DNA of 64,000 bases from Calamus simplicifolius (Eukaryota > Streptophyta > Magnoliopsida > Arecales > Arecaceae). Location: assembly GCA_900491605.1 (NCBI GenBank), contig UESW01004629.1:147792-211791 (forward strand), given 5' to 3'. The position numbers and the translations under genes are program-made. The notes below the pieces were generated by a model. That model saw only the letters and a program-made list of their open reading frames with translations. It ran no database searches and had not been told where the DNA came from. Positions 54,005 through 64,000 of this stretch are shown here, piece by piece (positions within the stretch are counted from its first letter, which is position 1; every line of letters starts with the position of its first letter).

Positions 54005-55620
54005 TCAAAACACCGGAAGACAGAGAGTGAGAGCCTTCAACTAATAAGACCAAAAAAAAAAAAATTCCGGGAAGACAAAGAGTGAGTGCCTTCAATTAAT
54101 AAGACAAAAAAAAAATTTGGGAAGATAGAGAGTGAGCGCCTTCAACTAATAAAACCAAAAAAAAAAAAATTCCGGAGTACCTCATATCGAAGCATTATTT
54201 TTCTCAACCAGTTTCATCAACTCAAGCAGAAGAAGTCCTGAATCAAGGACAGACCAATCATCATCGGACCGAGACTACTCTTAAAAGAGCCAACGGCCAT
54301 AGCCAAAGCCAGTGCGAGGAGGAAGCGTCACGCTCCCCTCCAGTCCACGACCAAAGCCAGTGGGAGGAGGAAGCGCCATTCTCCCCTCCAGTCCACGACC
54401 AAAGCCAATGGGAGGAGGAAGCACCATGCTCCCCTCCAGTCCATGACCAAAGCCAGTGGGAGGAGGAAGCACCATGCTCCCATCCAGTCCACGACCAAAA
54501 CCAACTCCCATCCAGTCCACGACCAAAACCAATGGGAGGAGGAAGCGACATGCTCCCCTCCAGTCCACGACCAAAGCCAATGGGAGGAGGAACCGCCATA
54601 CTCCCCTCCGTCCACAACCGAAGCCTAGACTCACACCTGGAGCGCCCCCCGCTGAGATCGTGCTCCGTGTATGCGTGGCCTCGATGACGAGCTCGTCAGC
54701 GCGCCTGGCCACATCCATCCTCGGCCTCTCGAACGCCTTATGCAGGCTCTCGAGCTCGCCCAACCCGAGCTCCTCGAAGTTCGCACAACCCAGAAGGTGT
54801 CCTTCCCGGCCCGCTTCGTGCTCACAGCCTCCTCGAGCACCGCCTTCTTCCTCTTCTCGGCCTCAAGCATGCCCACGAGCTCCATCTGTTGGCGGTTGAG
54901 CTCGCCGATAAGCATGATTTCACGCGCCCCGGCATATGGCTATCGGTGGACGACAGAAGCGGGGTAGGGGGGCTGCTAGAGAGAAAGCGGTCGAATGCCG
55001 TCCACGTAGGGGTGGCCGAAGGAGAAAGGCTTGCTGGCAGGGGATAAGACAATGACGCTGATCTCGGTGCCGTAGAAGATGGATAGCTCGTTCGTCTTCT
55101 TGAAGAGGCCAGCACGGCGCTTGGAGAAGCACACCTGTCGCGCCTCCTCGTTCTCAATCTTCTTCTTGATCTCGATCTTCTATCGTCCCATGCTCGACTT
55201 CCTCCTTCTCGCCATTATTATCGTCTATATATCTCAGAGCGGGAGAGAGAAAGAGGCCAGCGGAGTGAGAGGAGGTTGGTGGTCTAGAATCAGGGTTGGT
55301 GCTCCTTATATTGATAGGATCATGGGTTGTGCTTTCCATAAGTGGTGGTCGCCAACAAGTCGGAAGGAAATCAGATTGCGTGAATTTCCTAAAATTACAT
55401 CGTTAATTGAATTAAATATCAGTTTGGCAATCAATTTTAATGCAATATAAAACTATAATATATAGATATTGAGTCAGGAAGAAGGAATAATCATATATTC
55501 ATGTGGAGAGAAATTAGTGGACTTTCCAAATTTGGAGGGCTGATTTAACGTAATATATACCATATAAAGTTGGGGGTCAGAAGTCAATGGAAGGAAAGCC
55601 GAATCCAAATCAAATAAGCT
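54005..55620. repeat. Segmental duplication, copy 2 (MADS block)
   Basis: Direct, diverged copy of 49060-50845. The 3' flank has an expanded run of an approximately 50-base unit GGAAGACAGAGAGTGAG...CCTTCAACTAATAAGAC plus poly-A. Confidence 0.88.
54281..55215 (-). pseudogene. Type I MADS-box gene copy 2
   Basis: From the ATG at 55213-55215: MARRRKSSMGR, a TAG where Gln is expected, KIEIKKKIENEEARQVCFSK, RRAGLFKKTNELSIFYGTEI and SPASKPFSFGHPYVDG, all in one frame; here the EARQVCF region lacks the two-base loss of copy 1. The frame is lost after VDGI. Downstream pieces match copy 1 (IGELNRQQMELVGMLEAEKR, GELESLHKAFERPRMDVARR). The C-terminal 16-residue repeat is present in about six to seven units, partly in another frame, ending GFGYGRWLF at 54281. 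Different lesions in the two copies indicate that they decayed after duplication. Confidence 0.88.
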
Positions 55621-55654
55621 TCTGAATTTGGGTATAAAGTCAATGGAAGGAAGG

Positions 55655-56550
55655 CCGTCGGATCATCGCCGATCGGATGGCTCGCAATGGTCCGATCGAT
55701 TATCTTCGATCGGGATCATGGCTTGGATCGATCGCAACCGTCGGATCGTTGCCAATCGGATGGATTGCAATGGTCCGATCGATCATCCCCGATCGGAATC
55801 ATGGCTCAGATCGATCACAATCGTTGGATCGTCACCGATCAGATGGATCGCAATGGTCCGATCGATCATCGCTAATCAGGATCATGGCTCGGATCGATCG
55901 CAACCGTCGGATCATCTTCTAATGGATGAATTGCAACGGTCCGATCGATCATCGCCGATCGGGATCATGGCTTGGATCGATCACAACCATTGGATCGTTG
56001 CCGATCGGATGGATCGCGACGGTCCGATCGATCATAGCCGATCGGGATCATGGCTTGGATCGATCACAATCGTCGGATCGTCGCCAAACGGATGGATCGC
56101 AATGGTCCAATCGATCAATCATCGCCAATCAAGATCATGGCTTGGATCGATCGCAACCGTCAGATCATTTCTGATCGGATGGATCGCAACGGTCCCATCG
56201 ATCATCGCCGATCGGGATCATGGCTCGGATCGATCGCAACCATCGGATCGTCTCCGATTGGATGGATCGCAACGGTCCGATCGATCATCGCCGATCAGGA
56301 TCATAGCTCGGATCGATCGCAACCGTCGGATCGTCTCTGATCAAATACATCGCAACGGTTCGATCGATTATCGCCAATCGGGATCATGGCTTCGATCGAT
56401 TGCAACCGTCGGATCGTCACCGATCGGATGGATCGCAAATCGATCATCGCCGATCGGGATCATGGCTTAGATCGATCGCAACCGTCGGATCATCGCCTAT
56501 CAAATGGATCGCAATGGTCCAATCGATCGATCATCGCCGATCAGGATCAT
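55655..56550. repeat. 83-bp GATC-rich satellite array
   Basis: About eleven copies of an 83-base unit assembled from GATCGGGATCATGGCT, GGATCGATCGCAACCGTCGG, ATCGTCGCCGATCGGATGG and ATCGCAACGGTCCGATCGAT. No frame contains stops for long stretches, so long repetitive ORFs appear in all three frames; because 83 is not a multiple of three, the same peptide motif cycles through the frames. Not a gene. Confidence 0.92.
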
Positions 56551-56740
56551 GGATATATTTTAGATATATTAGCGACGCAATTTCAGTCGCTAATGCGTCG
56601 CTAATTAAATTTTTTATAAAATATTGCGATGCTAGGTCATTACGTCGCAATATTTAATAATAATATTTTAAAAATATTAGCGATGCAATTTCAGTCGCTA
56701 ATGCATCGCTAATTAATTTTTTTAAAAAATAAAATATTAA
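56551..56740. repeat. CACTA subterminal repeats
   Basis: Two tandem copies of a segment with TTAGCGACGCAATTTCAGTC, GCTAATGCGTCGCTAATTAA (TTAGCGATGCAATTTCAGTC in the second). Inverted TTAGCGACG/CGTCGCTAA motifs of this type are common in the subterminal parts of plant CACTA (En/Spm) elements. The terminal CACTA itself was not found. Confidence 0.6.
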
Positions 56741-56939
56741 AAACTAAAACGGTTAATACAATTTTATTACATTTAAATATTGTTCGAAACATTCATCACT
56801 CATATTGATCCAAACATTCATCATTCAATTTCTAAAAATAATTAATATATTAAAATTTTAAAGTTTTCATGTACAAAATATAAAAAGTAAAGAAAAAAAT
56901 ACATCAAGAATTAGCACAATCACGTGGAGGCTGGAAACC

Positions 56940-58415
56940 CTACGATATGCGGCTAACCATATCCTGCAACTGACGCATCTGACCTCGCACGTCTGCAAGC
57001 TCCTGCTGATGGCCTCTCATACACTGATCGAACTCCTGCTGAACCTCCTGCCGAACCTCCTCCATAATAGATCTCCGAATATCGTCTAAATGCTCGGCAG
57101 GAATATCGCCAGAATATCGCGAGCTGGAGGCCTGATGGGGAAAATATGCAGAAGCTCTAGTGCCCAGACCATAGACCCTGCAATCTCGCGGCTGGGCACC
57201 AACAGCCTCCAAAAACATACGTCGACTCTCCTCTGCTGAGAGTTCGACGGGCGTCTCCCCATCAGTGGAGTCGACCTACGATGCCTGGGAGTGAAGCTCC
57301 TCGATTCGTGTCTTTGAATTATAAAATCAACAATAAATGAATTAATAAATTTCTCTAAATAAAATTTTAGAAATTAAACAGATACAACATAAAGCTAATT
57401 TCTTACCGCAACCTCCCGTGATCGTGTATCGATCCAGAAACCGTCCTTCCTGGTGTGTGTTGCCCTGAATAGACGAAACTCACCAGGATCTCCGCCCTCC
57501 TGCTCAGACTATAACAACATAAAAATTGATATTAATGTAAGTATTTGTAAATAACTAAATTAGTAATTGAATTATTTATGTTTTCTTACCATACGACATC
57601 TGTGCTCCTGAATCGAAATGGAGCTCGAAGTGTTGCGGGAGAGACCCGTGTCAGGACTGACCTTCTCAGATCGGTGGTTCGTGCTGGCTAATGCGGACCT
57701 CCTGCGCCAGCCATCAGACTGCCAGACCTGCTATGACTCATGCCAAATACCTTCTAGCACATGCGCAGGACGTTGACCCGATGACCTCCATCGATGAAGC
57801 ATGTCGGAGTATCGGCGTCCCGTAAGAGCCTCCCATGCTGCCCTAATGGCATCATGGCTGGTAGGGTCCCACGTAAACTTTTTCTGCATTAAAATAAATA
57901 GTTAGTTTCAGAATTTATTAAGATTAAGAAATTTTATATCAGTGATAAATTGTATTTAATAAGTTTACCTAAAACTCTGAAAAATAAAACTTCCTTGTGG
58001 CTGCAGATACATGGCGCCAATCGTAGCCATTGGGATCCGCATGCCTTTGAAATATGGAGCTAATGTGGCTCGATATATACATGATGCTGCTCAATAAATC
58101 TATTAAAAAATGCATGTTTATAAGTAATTGACTTAAAAACATAAACATATATTTTTAATTAGTATATACTTACAGCTCATGAGCATCCAGTCGAAGTACG
58201 GTGCGGCCAACGGTGGAAGAACTCTCAGAGGTCTGTGCCGATCGGCTGGATGATAATACCAATGCAGGATCACCGCCGACTGCTGGAGAGATCGAAGGTT
58301 GTGCAATGTGTGGAGATCTGAACTCTCCATCTCCAAAGCTCATGTGATCTGATGCGGCAGGGCTACATCCCTGCTCACTCCATCCGTCGTCGATAGATCT
58401 ACCTCGGCCCGTCAT
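56940..58415 (-). pseudogene. CACTA second gene (transposase_24 / TNPA-like), spliced
   Basis: Five exons can be followed on the minus strand: MTGRGRSIDDGWSEQG (58415-58172); SIFQRHADPNGYDW with ATRKFYFSEF (about 58097-57968, ending in TAG at the donor); KKFTWDPTSHDAIRAAWEAL, YSDMLHRWRSSG, HVLEGIWHES, a stop, and a Ser/Arg-rich part ending SISIQEHR (57890-57590); GEFRLFRATHTRKDGFWID (about 57510-57412); and EAVGAQPRDCRVYGLG with a helical tail MEEVRQEVQQEFDQCMRGHQ (57310-56940). The order (K.TWDP, exon with THT(R/K)KDG.W.D, then R.YGLG) is that of plant transposase_24 proteins. Interior stops suggest decay. Confidence 0.78.
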
Positions 58416-58517
58416 ACTGAAAATACTAAAGATTCATGAATGTAATTACGATTAATGATTGAATATGTAAAAATATAACATTTATAAAAATAAATTAAAT
58501 TTAAAAAACCTCTATTT

Positions 58518-59140
58518 TTAGTCGATTTCATTTGTTTCGTGAAATGTTGGTTCAACATCCGATGTCGTATCGGACTGCGATTCAGTTTCATTATCATCGG
58601 AAGGAAACCAAACATTTGCATCCGCAATTTCTTGGACATCACCATTTGGATCTCTAAGTGATGTTTCAGGAGCCCTTGTGTCATCCTCAATTACATGCAT
58701 TTCCATCTCATCCTCTTGAAATGCAGGGCACTCGGCTGATTGACTTGATGAACTCTCGTCTAATACGATTGTTGAACGTTGGACGATTTTGGAAATCGCC
58801 CACCAATCTCGCTTGTCGTTGCGCAAACTTGGATATCCACAGTAAAACACTTGCTGAGCTTGGGATGCAAGGATGAATGGTTCATATTTTTGCAATCTTC
58901 GTCAATGGTTCACTTCAACTAAATTGTAGTCGTTATGAACCCTTTTGCCCACAGGAACTATCGGATCGAACCAATCGCAACGAAACAATACGGTTCGTTT
59001 CATAGGCCAACCGGGATATTCAACTTCAAACACCTCTACTAACTTTCCGTAATAATCATGCATATTTGCTCCCACACTTTCTCCTTTAACACACATGCCT
59101 CGGTTCTGCGTGCCTCTTGAAGCTGCTAATCGTTCAATCT
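58518..59140 (-). pseudogene. CACTA TNP2 transposase C-terminus (DUF4216)
   Basis: The fragment begins at a possible TTTAG acceptor with ERLAASRGTQNRGMCVKGES, then YYGKLVEVFEVEYPGWPMKR, TVLFRCDWFDPIVPVGKRVH and NDYNLVEVNH, a TGA (58902-58904), then RRLQKYEPFILASQAQQVFY and RNDKRDWWAISKIVQRS. This is the DUF4216 domain that closes En/Spm TNP2 proteins. An acidic tail ends at 58518. The catalytic transposase_21 part is not present to the right, so the element is truncated there. Confidence 0.85.
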
Positions 59141-59643
59141 AAAATTTGTACACATTAACAAAATAGCTAGTAGAGGTTGTTACGGTCTTCAATGGCCATT
59201 ACGATAGACATTTAATGAAAATATTATTGGTTGTGGACCATGGACCATTTACCTATAAATTAATAAGCTATTCACAACCAATTCGAAAAATAAAAGCCAT
59301 TATTGTATTGGTTTTGAATTTAGATAGATTCATATTTGAAAACTTAAAATACGATCATATTTAGTTACACTTGATATAAATTTAAGATAATAATATTTTT
59401 TTAAATTAAATAATGAGGATCATTAATAATTAATCTAAATCATTGAATTTTTTTCTTTTCTCTCTCTCTATCTATCTATCTCTGATGAAAAATTTTAATA
59501 CATCTACTCGAAGTTCGTTCTTGTTGACTTTTTTATAAGTAAACTATTGTCAATAGAATTATGTTTGCCTATGTTTTAAGTTACATTTATCGCATCTAGT
59601 CTAATGTTGGAGATACATATTGGTGATCCAACCATACTAGTAT
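59141..59643. other. AT-rich sequence between CACTA relic and Sirevirus
   Basis: No gene seen. A CT(A)-type microsatellite (TCTCTCTCTCTATCTATCTATC) lies at about 59459-59482. Confidence 0.5.
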
Positions 59644-60014
59644 TGTTGAGAAATTTTTGAAACATAATTGCCCCAACTTTATTGATTTTGATGATTTCCA
59701 AAAGCCATGAGTACCTTAAAGAAAACAATGTGTTTATTTATCAAAAACCTTGAGCTTATTCAAATTGAAAGGAATGAACTATCAATGGTTATATCAAATG
59801 AATTTTGAATCAATTAGAAAAAGAAGTTTCAAGTTCTATGCTTAAAAAATTCAAAAAGGAATTTTTACATTTATAATTCAATCAATGAATTCTTGAAACA
59901 TGTCTTGAATCCATGCTTAAATGTCATATTTAATGTATTCAAGTCAAATTTATATTTTAAATTTATTGGGACAAGTTTTAAAGTCAATCAGAACATTTTT
60001 CTGATTTTTGTATC

Positions 60015-60325
60015 GTCCCGAGCCGACTCAAGGGTTTCCGAGTCGACTCCCCTGCCTGAGTTTCTCGAGTCGACCCTTGGTTTTCAAGAGTCGACCCCTG
60101 AATTCTTGCGAGCCGACTCCTGTCTGTGCGAGCCGACTCCGCTCAAACAACAGAACCCATTTTTGAGCACTTCTCGAGTCGACTCCCCATTTTCCTCGAG
60201 TCGACTCCCGACTTTCAGGAGCCGACACTTTGTTTTCGCGAGTCGACCCTCAATGTTAAAATGTTTCTATTTTTGGTAATCGACCTCGAGCCGACTCCCA
60301 CAGAGCTCGAGTCGACTCCCGAAAT
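60015..60325. repeat. GAGTCGACTC palindrome cluster in the Sirevirus LTR
   Basis: Twelve occurrences of GAG(T/C)CGAC, several as the perfect 10-base palindrome GAGTCGACTC (for example 60040, 60176, 60198 and 60309), at irregular spacings of about 20-50 bases, lying 100-400 bases upstream of the TATA box. Confidence 0.9.
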
Positions 60326-60425
60326 CTGGGCGCGATTTTTAACGATGACACATCAGCCCCAACGGTAAGATTTTTGAATAACGGCTATTTTTCCTTGTCT
60401 CTAACGGATATATTTTTGCAGATTC

Positions 60426-60433
60426 TATAAATA
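60426..60433 (+). promoter_or_regulatory. Sirevirus LTR TATA box
   Basis: TATAAATA in GATTCTATAAATAGAGGAG, followed by A/G-rich leader sequence, as expected for the U3/R boundary. Confidence 0.75.
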
Positions 60434-61330
60434 GAGGAGTTCTTTTCAAATCAAAAAAACCAGAGAAAATCAAAAGAGAGAAAAGAATATCATTTGAAAA
60501 GAGGGAAAAACAGAGCTTATTGAAAAATCTTTTAGCTCAAAGAAGAGTGATTCAAAAGGAGTGAAATCCAAGAGGAAGATTCGTCTACTCCTTCTCATCA
60601 TTCCACAAAGCCAGAAGAAAATCCAAAGCTTTCAAAGGTCAAATCGGATTTTCAAAAGAGGAAAAAGCTTCATCTCAACTCCAAACTTCAACGGTCAAGA
60701 ATCTTGCTGAGGCGTGATTCAACACTTCAAGAGGAGTTGAAGAGAAGAAGGAGAAAGCCCAAGCATCTACCATCTGCAAATATCAGGCTTTTCTAACCTT
60801 TTATATTTTGTACTTAATTTGTATATCTGCTCAAGGGGAGCACTTATTGTTCAAACACTCATTTATTTGTTTGCTGATTCAATCAGTGGATTGAATAGTG
60901 GAGGTTGGTATACCTCGTTACAAGCCGGAGTGCTTGTGTTGGGTTAGTTGTGAGCCCGTGAAAAACAACGTGTAGGGTTTTGTGCTGGTAAGCCCGAGTT
61001 AAAACCAGCTGGGTTCGTTGTGCACCCGGAAAACAACAAGTTTGAGTTGTGAGCTTGGAAAACAACTCGGCTGTAATCTAGAGAGATTATAGTGTGGACC
61101 CAAGTGATCTTGGGAGTGGACGTAGGTGTTGGTTGCACCGAACCACTATAAAATTATCTTGTGTTTGCCGTGCCTTATTTTCTCTATCTCTATCTCTCTT
61201 TATTTGCTTGTGTATTGCTTTTAGTTATCTCACTTGCACATCTTGCTAACTAATCAATTAAAGTTAAAAAGTCTTAAATTTTTAAGAACCCAATTCACCC
61301 CCCCCTCTTGGGTTGCCATCTGGGCCAACA

Positions 61331-61343
61331 ATTGGTATCAGAG
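61331..61343 (+). promoter_or_regulatory. Sirevirus primer-binding site
   Basis: ATTGGTATCAGAGC starts immediately after the LTR: an initiator methionine tRNA site. Confidence 0.9.
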
Positions 61344-61393
61344 CAAGTGCTCATTTAGAATTTGATCTCACGATCAAGGGCTAAAGATCCATT

Positions 61394-63105
61394 ATGGCAA
61401 CACAAAGTGGTTCAAGTTTTGCTGAAGGTCATTCTACGAATAGACCTCCACTTTTTAATGGCTCAAACTATTCTTATTGGAAAGCTAGAATGAGGATATT
61501 CATTCAAGCTTCTGATTATGAGCTTTGGGGTGTTATAATTAAATGGACCTAGTACACCCACACACCTTATTGATGGCACTATTGTTCCTAAAGCCCGAAA
61601 GGGATTGGAATGATAATGATAGGAGAATGGCTCAACTTAATGCAAAGCCATTAATATTTATATTGTTCCTTAGATTCAAATGAATTCAACCGAATCTCAA
61701 CTTGTAATTCCGCTAAAGAAATTTGGGATAGGTTGGAAATTACACATGAAGGAACAAACCAAGTAAAAGAATCAAAGATAAATATTTTGGTTCATAAATA
61801 TGAATTGTTTACAATGGAACAAACTGAAACCATCACATGCATGTCACTAGATTCACTGATATTGTGAATGGTTTGAAAAGTCTTGGTAAAGTTTATACTA
61901 ATGCTGATCTTGTTGCGCAAAATTCTTAGGTCATTACCAAGATCGTGGGAAGCAAAAGTCACTGCAATCCAAGAAGCAAAGACCTCAATGCACTACCTTA
62001 GAGGAGCTTCTAGGATCCTTAATGACCCACGATTGACAATGAAGCAGCATGTTGAGGAGGAAACAAAAAGAAGAAAAACTTGCCCTCAAGACTGCAGAAA
62101 TGGAAGAGAGCAGCAGTGAAAGTAATGATGAAGATGATGATGAAACTGCTCTCTTGGCCAAGAAATTCAGAAAGTTTATGAGAAAAAGGCCCTTCCATAA
62201 AAAGAAATTTGGAGCAAGAATTGAAGGAGAAAAGGATAAGAAAAAGGACAAGGAGAAAGAAAAAGAAAAAGAGCCCTTAGTATGTTATGAGTGCAAAAAG
62301 CCAGGGCACTTAAGTATGATTGTCCTTTGCTGAAAAAGGCCTACAAGAAAAAGAAGAAAGCATACATGGCAACATGGTCTGATGAATCTTCTCGTCGGAA
62401 GAAGAGAGCAAAAGGAAGTTGCCAATATTTGTTTCATGGCCAACGACGACGACAATGAGGTAAGTTCTGAAAACTCAAATGATGATTTTACATTTGATGA
62501 AATGTTTGAGGCTTTCAATGAACTTATGATTGATTTTAAATCCTTAAAAAAAAGTATAAGTTTTTGAAAAATGAATTAGTTTTAAAAGTTAAGAACTTAA
62601 CTAATGAAAAAGAAGAACTTAGAAAGAAAGAGATAATCTTAATCAAGAAAAGATTTATTAAAATCTGAAACTAAAAACTCAACTAAAGATTTAAAAGATC
62701 AATAGAAACTTTAGCTTTAGATAAAGAACAGCAAGCTAAAGAAATTGACTCTCTTAAGAAAGATGTTAAAAAATATAAAGACATTGTTGAGAAATTCACT
62801 TAAGTTCAACTAAACTTAACATGATCCTAGATAGTCAAAAAGCTGTTTTTGACAAAGCTGGTTTAGGATATAACACATTAAGAAAACAGAAATCTCTAAA
62901 GAATATTTTTGTAAAAGCCAACCAAAGTAATATAACTTGTTTTAAATGTAATGAAAAAGGTCACAAATCCTTTGAATGCAAAACTTAAACAACACAACAA
63001 GTTAAATATTAAAGCTAAGAAAATATGGGTTCCGAAAGGAACAATTTTTATTGCTGCTAACCATGAAGGACCCAAGAAAGCTTGGGTACCTAAGCATAAA
63101 GTTTG
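61394..63105 (+). pseudogene. Sirevirus gag
   Basis: The ATG at 61394 gives MATQSGSSFAEGHS and PPLFNGSNYSYWKARMRIFI, the standard Sirevirus gag start, then a break at VIIKWT. Later pieces in various frames: EIWDRLEITHEGTNQVKESK, RSLPRSWEAKVTAIQEAK, a Lys/Glu-rich stretch, a first zinc motif CYECKKPGHL (broken by one missing base before the last Cys) and a second CFKCNEKGHKSFEC at about 62940-62981. Sirevirus gags are long and Lys/Glu-rich, as here. Many one-base breaks. Confidence 0.85.
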
Positions 63106-64000
63106 ATGATATTGCAGGAATGTCTTGTAGCCAAAAGATCAAAGAAAAAGTGGTACCTTGATAGTGGCTGCTCAAGACATATGACGGGTGACAAAGATGA
63201 ATTCATCACCCTAGAAGAAAAGAAAGGTGGAGTTGTGACGTTTGGCGATAACGGTAAAGGTCAAATTATGGGCCTTGGTAAAGTTCGCATAACTCCATCT
63301 ATAGTTATTGATAATGTACTTTATGTTAATGGTTTGAAGCATAATCTAATTAGCATAAGTCAATTATGTGATAAAAACTTTAATGTTTCATTTAAATCTT
63401 CTTTATGCACTGTAACTAATTCTATTGATGATAGCATTGTTTTACTGGTTATAGACATGGCAATGTTTACTTAGTTGACAGAAAAATTATCTTTGAGTGA
63501 TCATTGCTTAATTGCTGACAATGCTAACATAAATGAAATTAGTTGGTTGTGGCATCGTAGATTAGGTCATGCAAGCACACACCTTATTTCAAAACTAATT
63601 AAAATGGATTTAGTTAAAGGATTACCTAAATTAGATTTTGAAAATAATAAAATATGTGATGCATGTCAATTTGGAAAACAAACTAGAAGTTCTTTTAAAT
63701 CTAAAAACATTGTTTCAACTTCTAGGGACTAGAGCTACTTCACATGGACCTATTTGGACCAACTAGAACCACAAGTCTAGGAGGAAAGAAATATGGTCTA
63801 GTGATTGTAGATGATTATTCTAGATATACTTGGGTAATGTTTTTAGCTCACAAAGATGAGACTTTCTCGATGTTCCTGAAATTTTCAAGAAAGTCACAAA
63901 TGAGAAAAACACTACTATAGTATCTCTAGAAGTGATCATGGAACAGAATTTGAAAATCACTTATTTGAAAATTTCTGCACACTGAAAATGGAATTAATCA
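63106..64000 (+). pseudogene. Sirevirus protease and integrase start (runs off window)
   Basis: Protease WYLDSGCSRHMTGDKDEF and HNLISISQLCDKNFNV (63103-63474), an in-frame TAG, then the integrase zinc region WLWHRRLGHASTHL with CDACQFGKQ (63475-63732), a stop, and the core start HMDLFGPTRT, VIVDDYSRYTWV (about 63740-63840). Frames change again before the window end. RT and RNase H are outside. Confidence 0.88.

Larger units (their letters stand above)
59644..61330 (+). repeat. Sirevirus-type Copia 5' LTR
   Basis: From TGTTGAGAAATTTTTG to TCTGGGCCAACA, about 1.69 kb, directly before a primer-binding site. It has a palindrome cluster (60015-60325), a strong TATA box at 60426-60433 and a long leader rich in AGAAGAGAAAA. 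The left border is inferred from the TGTTG start and could not be checked against a 3' LTR, which is outside the window. Confidence 0.75.

Noticed and set aside
55628..56470. 280-codon ORF with repeated SDRSSPIGIMAWID-type sequence
   Set aside because: It is a reading of the 83-bp satellite; the same motif moves through all three frames and there is no start context or codon-position bias.

Overview
The window is nuclear DNA of a flowering plant. Spliced Argonaute and NPH3 relics, type I MADS-box copies, a PGG-domain gene and plant-type Copia, Tat, Sirevirus, PIF/Harbinger and CACTA elements all point there. A monocot, possibly a palm, is my best guess, but that rests on overall impression and is weak. 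No CRISPR arrays, operons or phage genes are present. Most of the sequence is transposable-element DNA, much of it nested, and almost every coding region is broken.

Layout. 1-4.6 kb: remnants of two Copia elements in opposite orientations and a Gypsy 5' LTR with two minisatellites. 4.6-11.1 kb: a PIF/Harbinger transposon (minus strand) with a Myb/SANT-like ORF1, a spliced DDE transposase, an ORF with an RNase H1 N-terminal domain plus membrane segment, a 188-bp tandem repeat and a right terminus followed by TAA. 11.3-11.96 kb: a 645-bp non-autonomous hAT element. 12.3-17.3 kb: a complete, very recent Copia element whose LTRs differ by one base, with perfect target duplication TCTTC. 17.5-28.9 kb: a short GC-rich tandem array split by a Gypsy element that has kept gag and protease but lost most of pol, itself split by a complete Copia on the opposite strand. 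30.0 kb: a small PGG-domain membrane-protein gene, the most plausible intact host gene here. 31.2-45.4 kb: one large Tat-lineage Gypsy element (two RNase H domains, long repeat-filled 3' domain). Between pol and the 3' LTR it carries at least three antisense ORFs with their own TATA-like motifs, two of them within a diverged duplication. 48.0-55.2 kb: a small host-gene island of pseudogenes: an AGO1-like fragment, two type I MADS-box copies with a 48-bp coding minisatellite, and an NPH3-family pseudogene. 55.6-59.1 kb: an 83-bp GATC-rich satellite array and the 3' half of a CACTA element (TNP2 C-terminus and a transposase_24-type gene). 59.6-64.0 kb: a Sirevirus-type Copia with a 1.7-kb LTR full of GAGTCGACTC palindromes, running off the window.

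The nesting orders events: array, then Gypsy-2, then Copia-4, with Copia-3 the youngest. Many frame breaks across unrelated elements are single-base losses, so some pseudogene calls may reflect assembly indels. The observations most worth follow-up are the antisense transcription units in the Tat element, the RNase H1-N/membrane ORF placed just after the Harbinger transposase (with a splice option that would fuse them), and the MADS C-terminal minisatellite.
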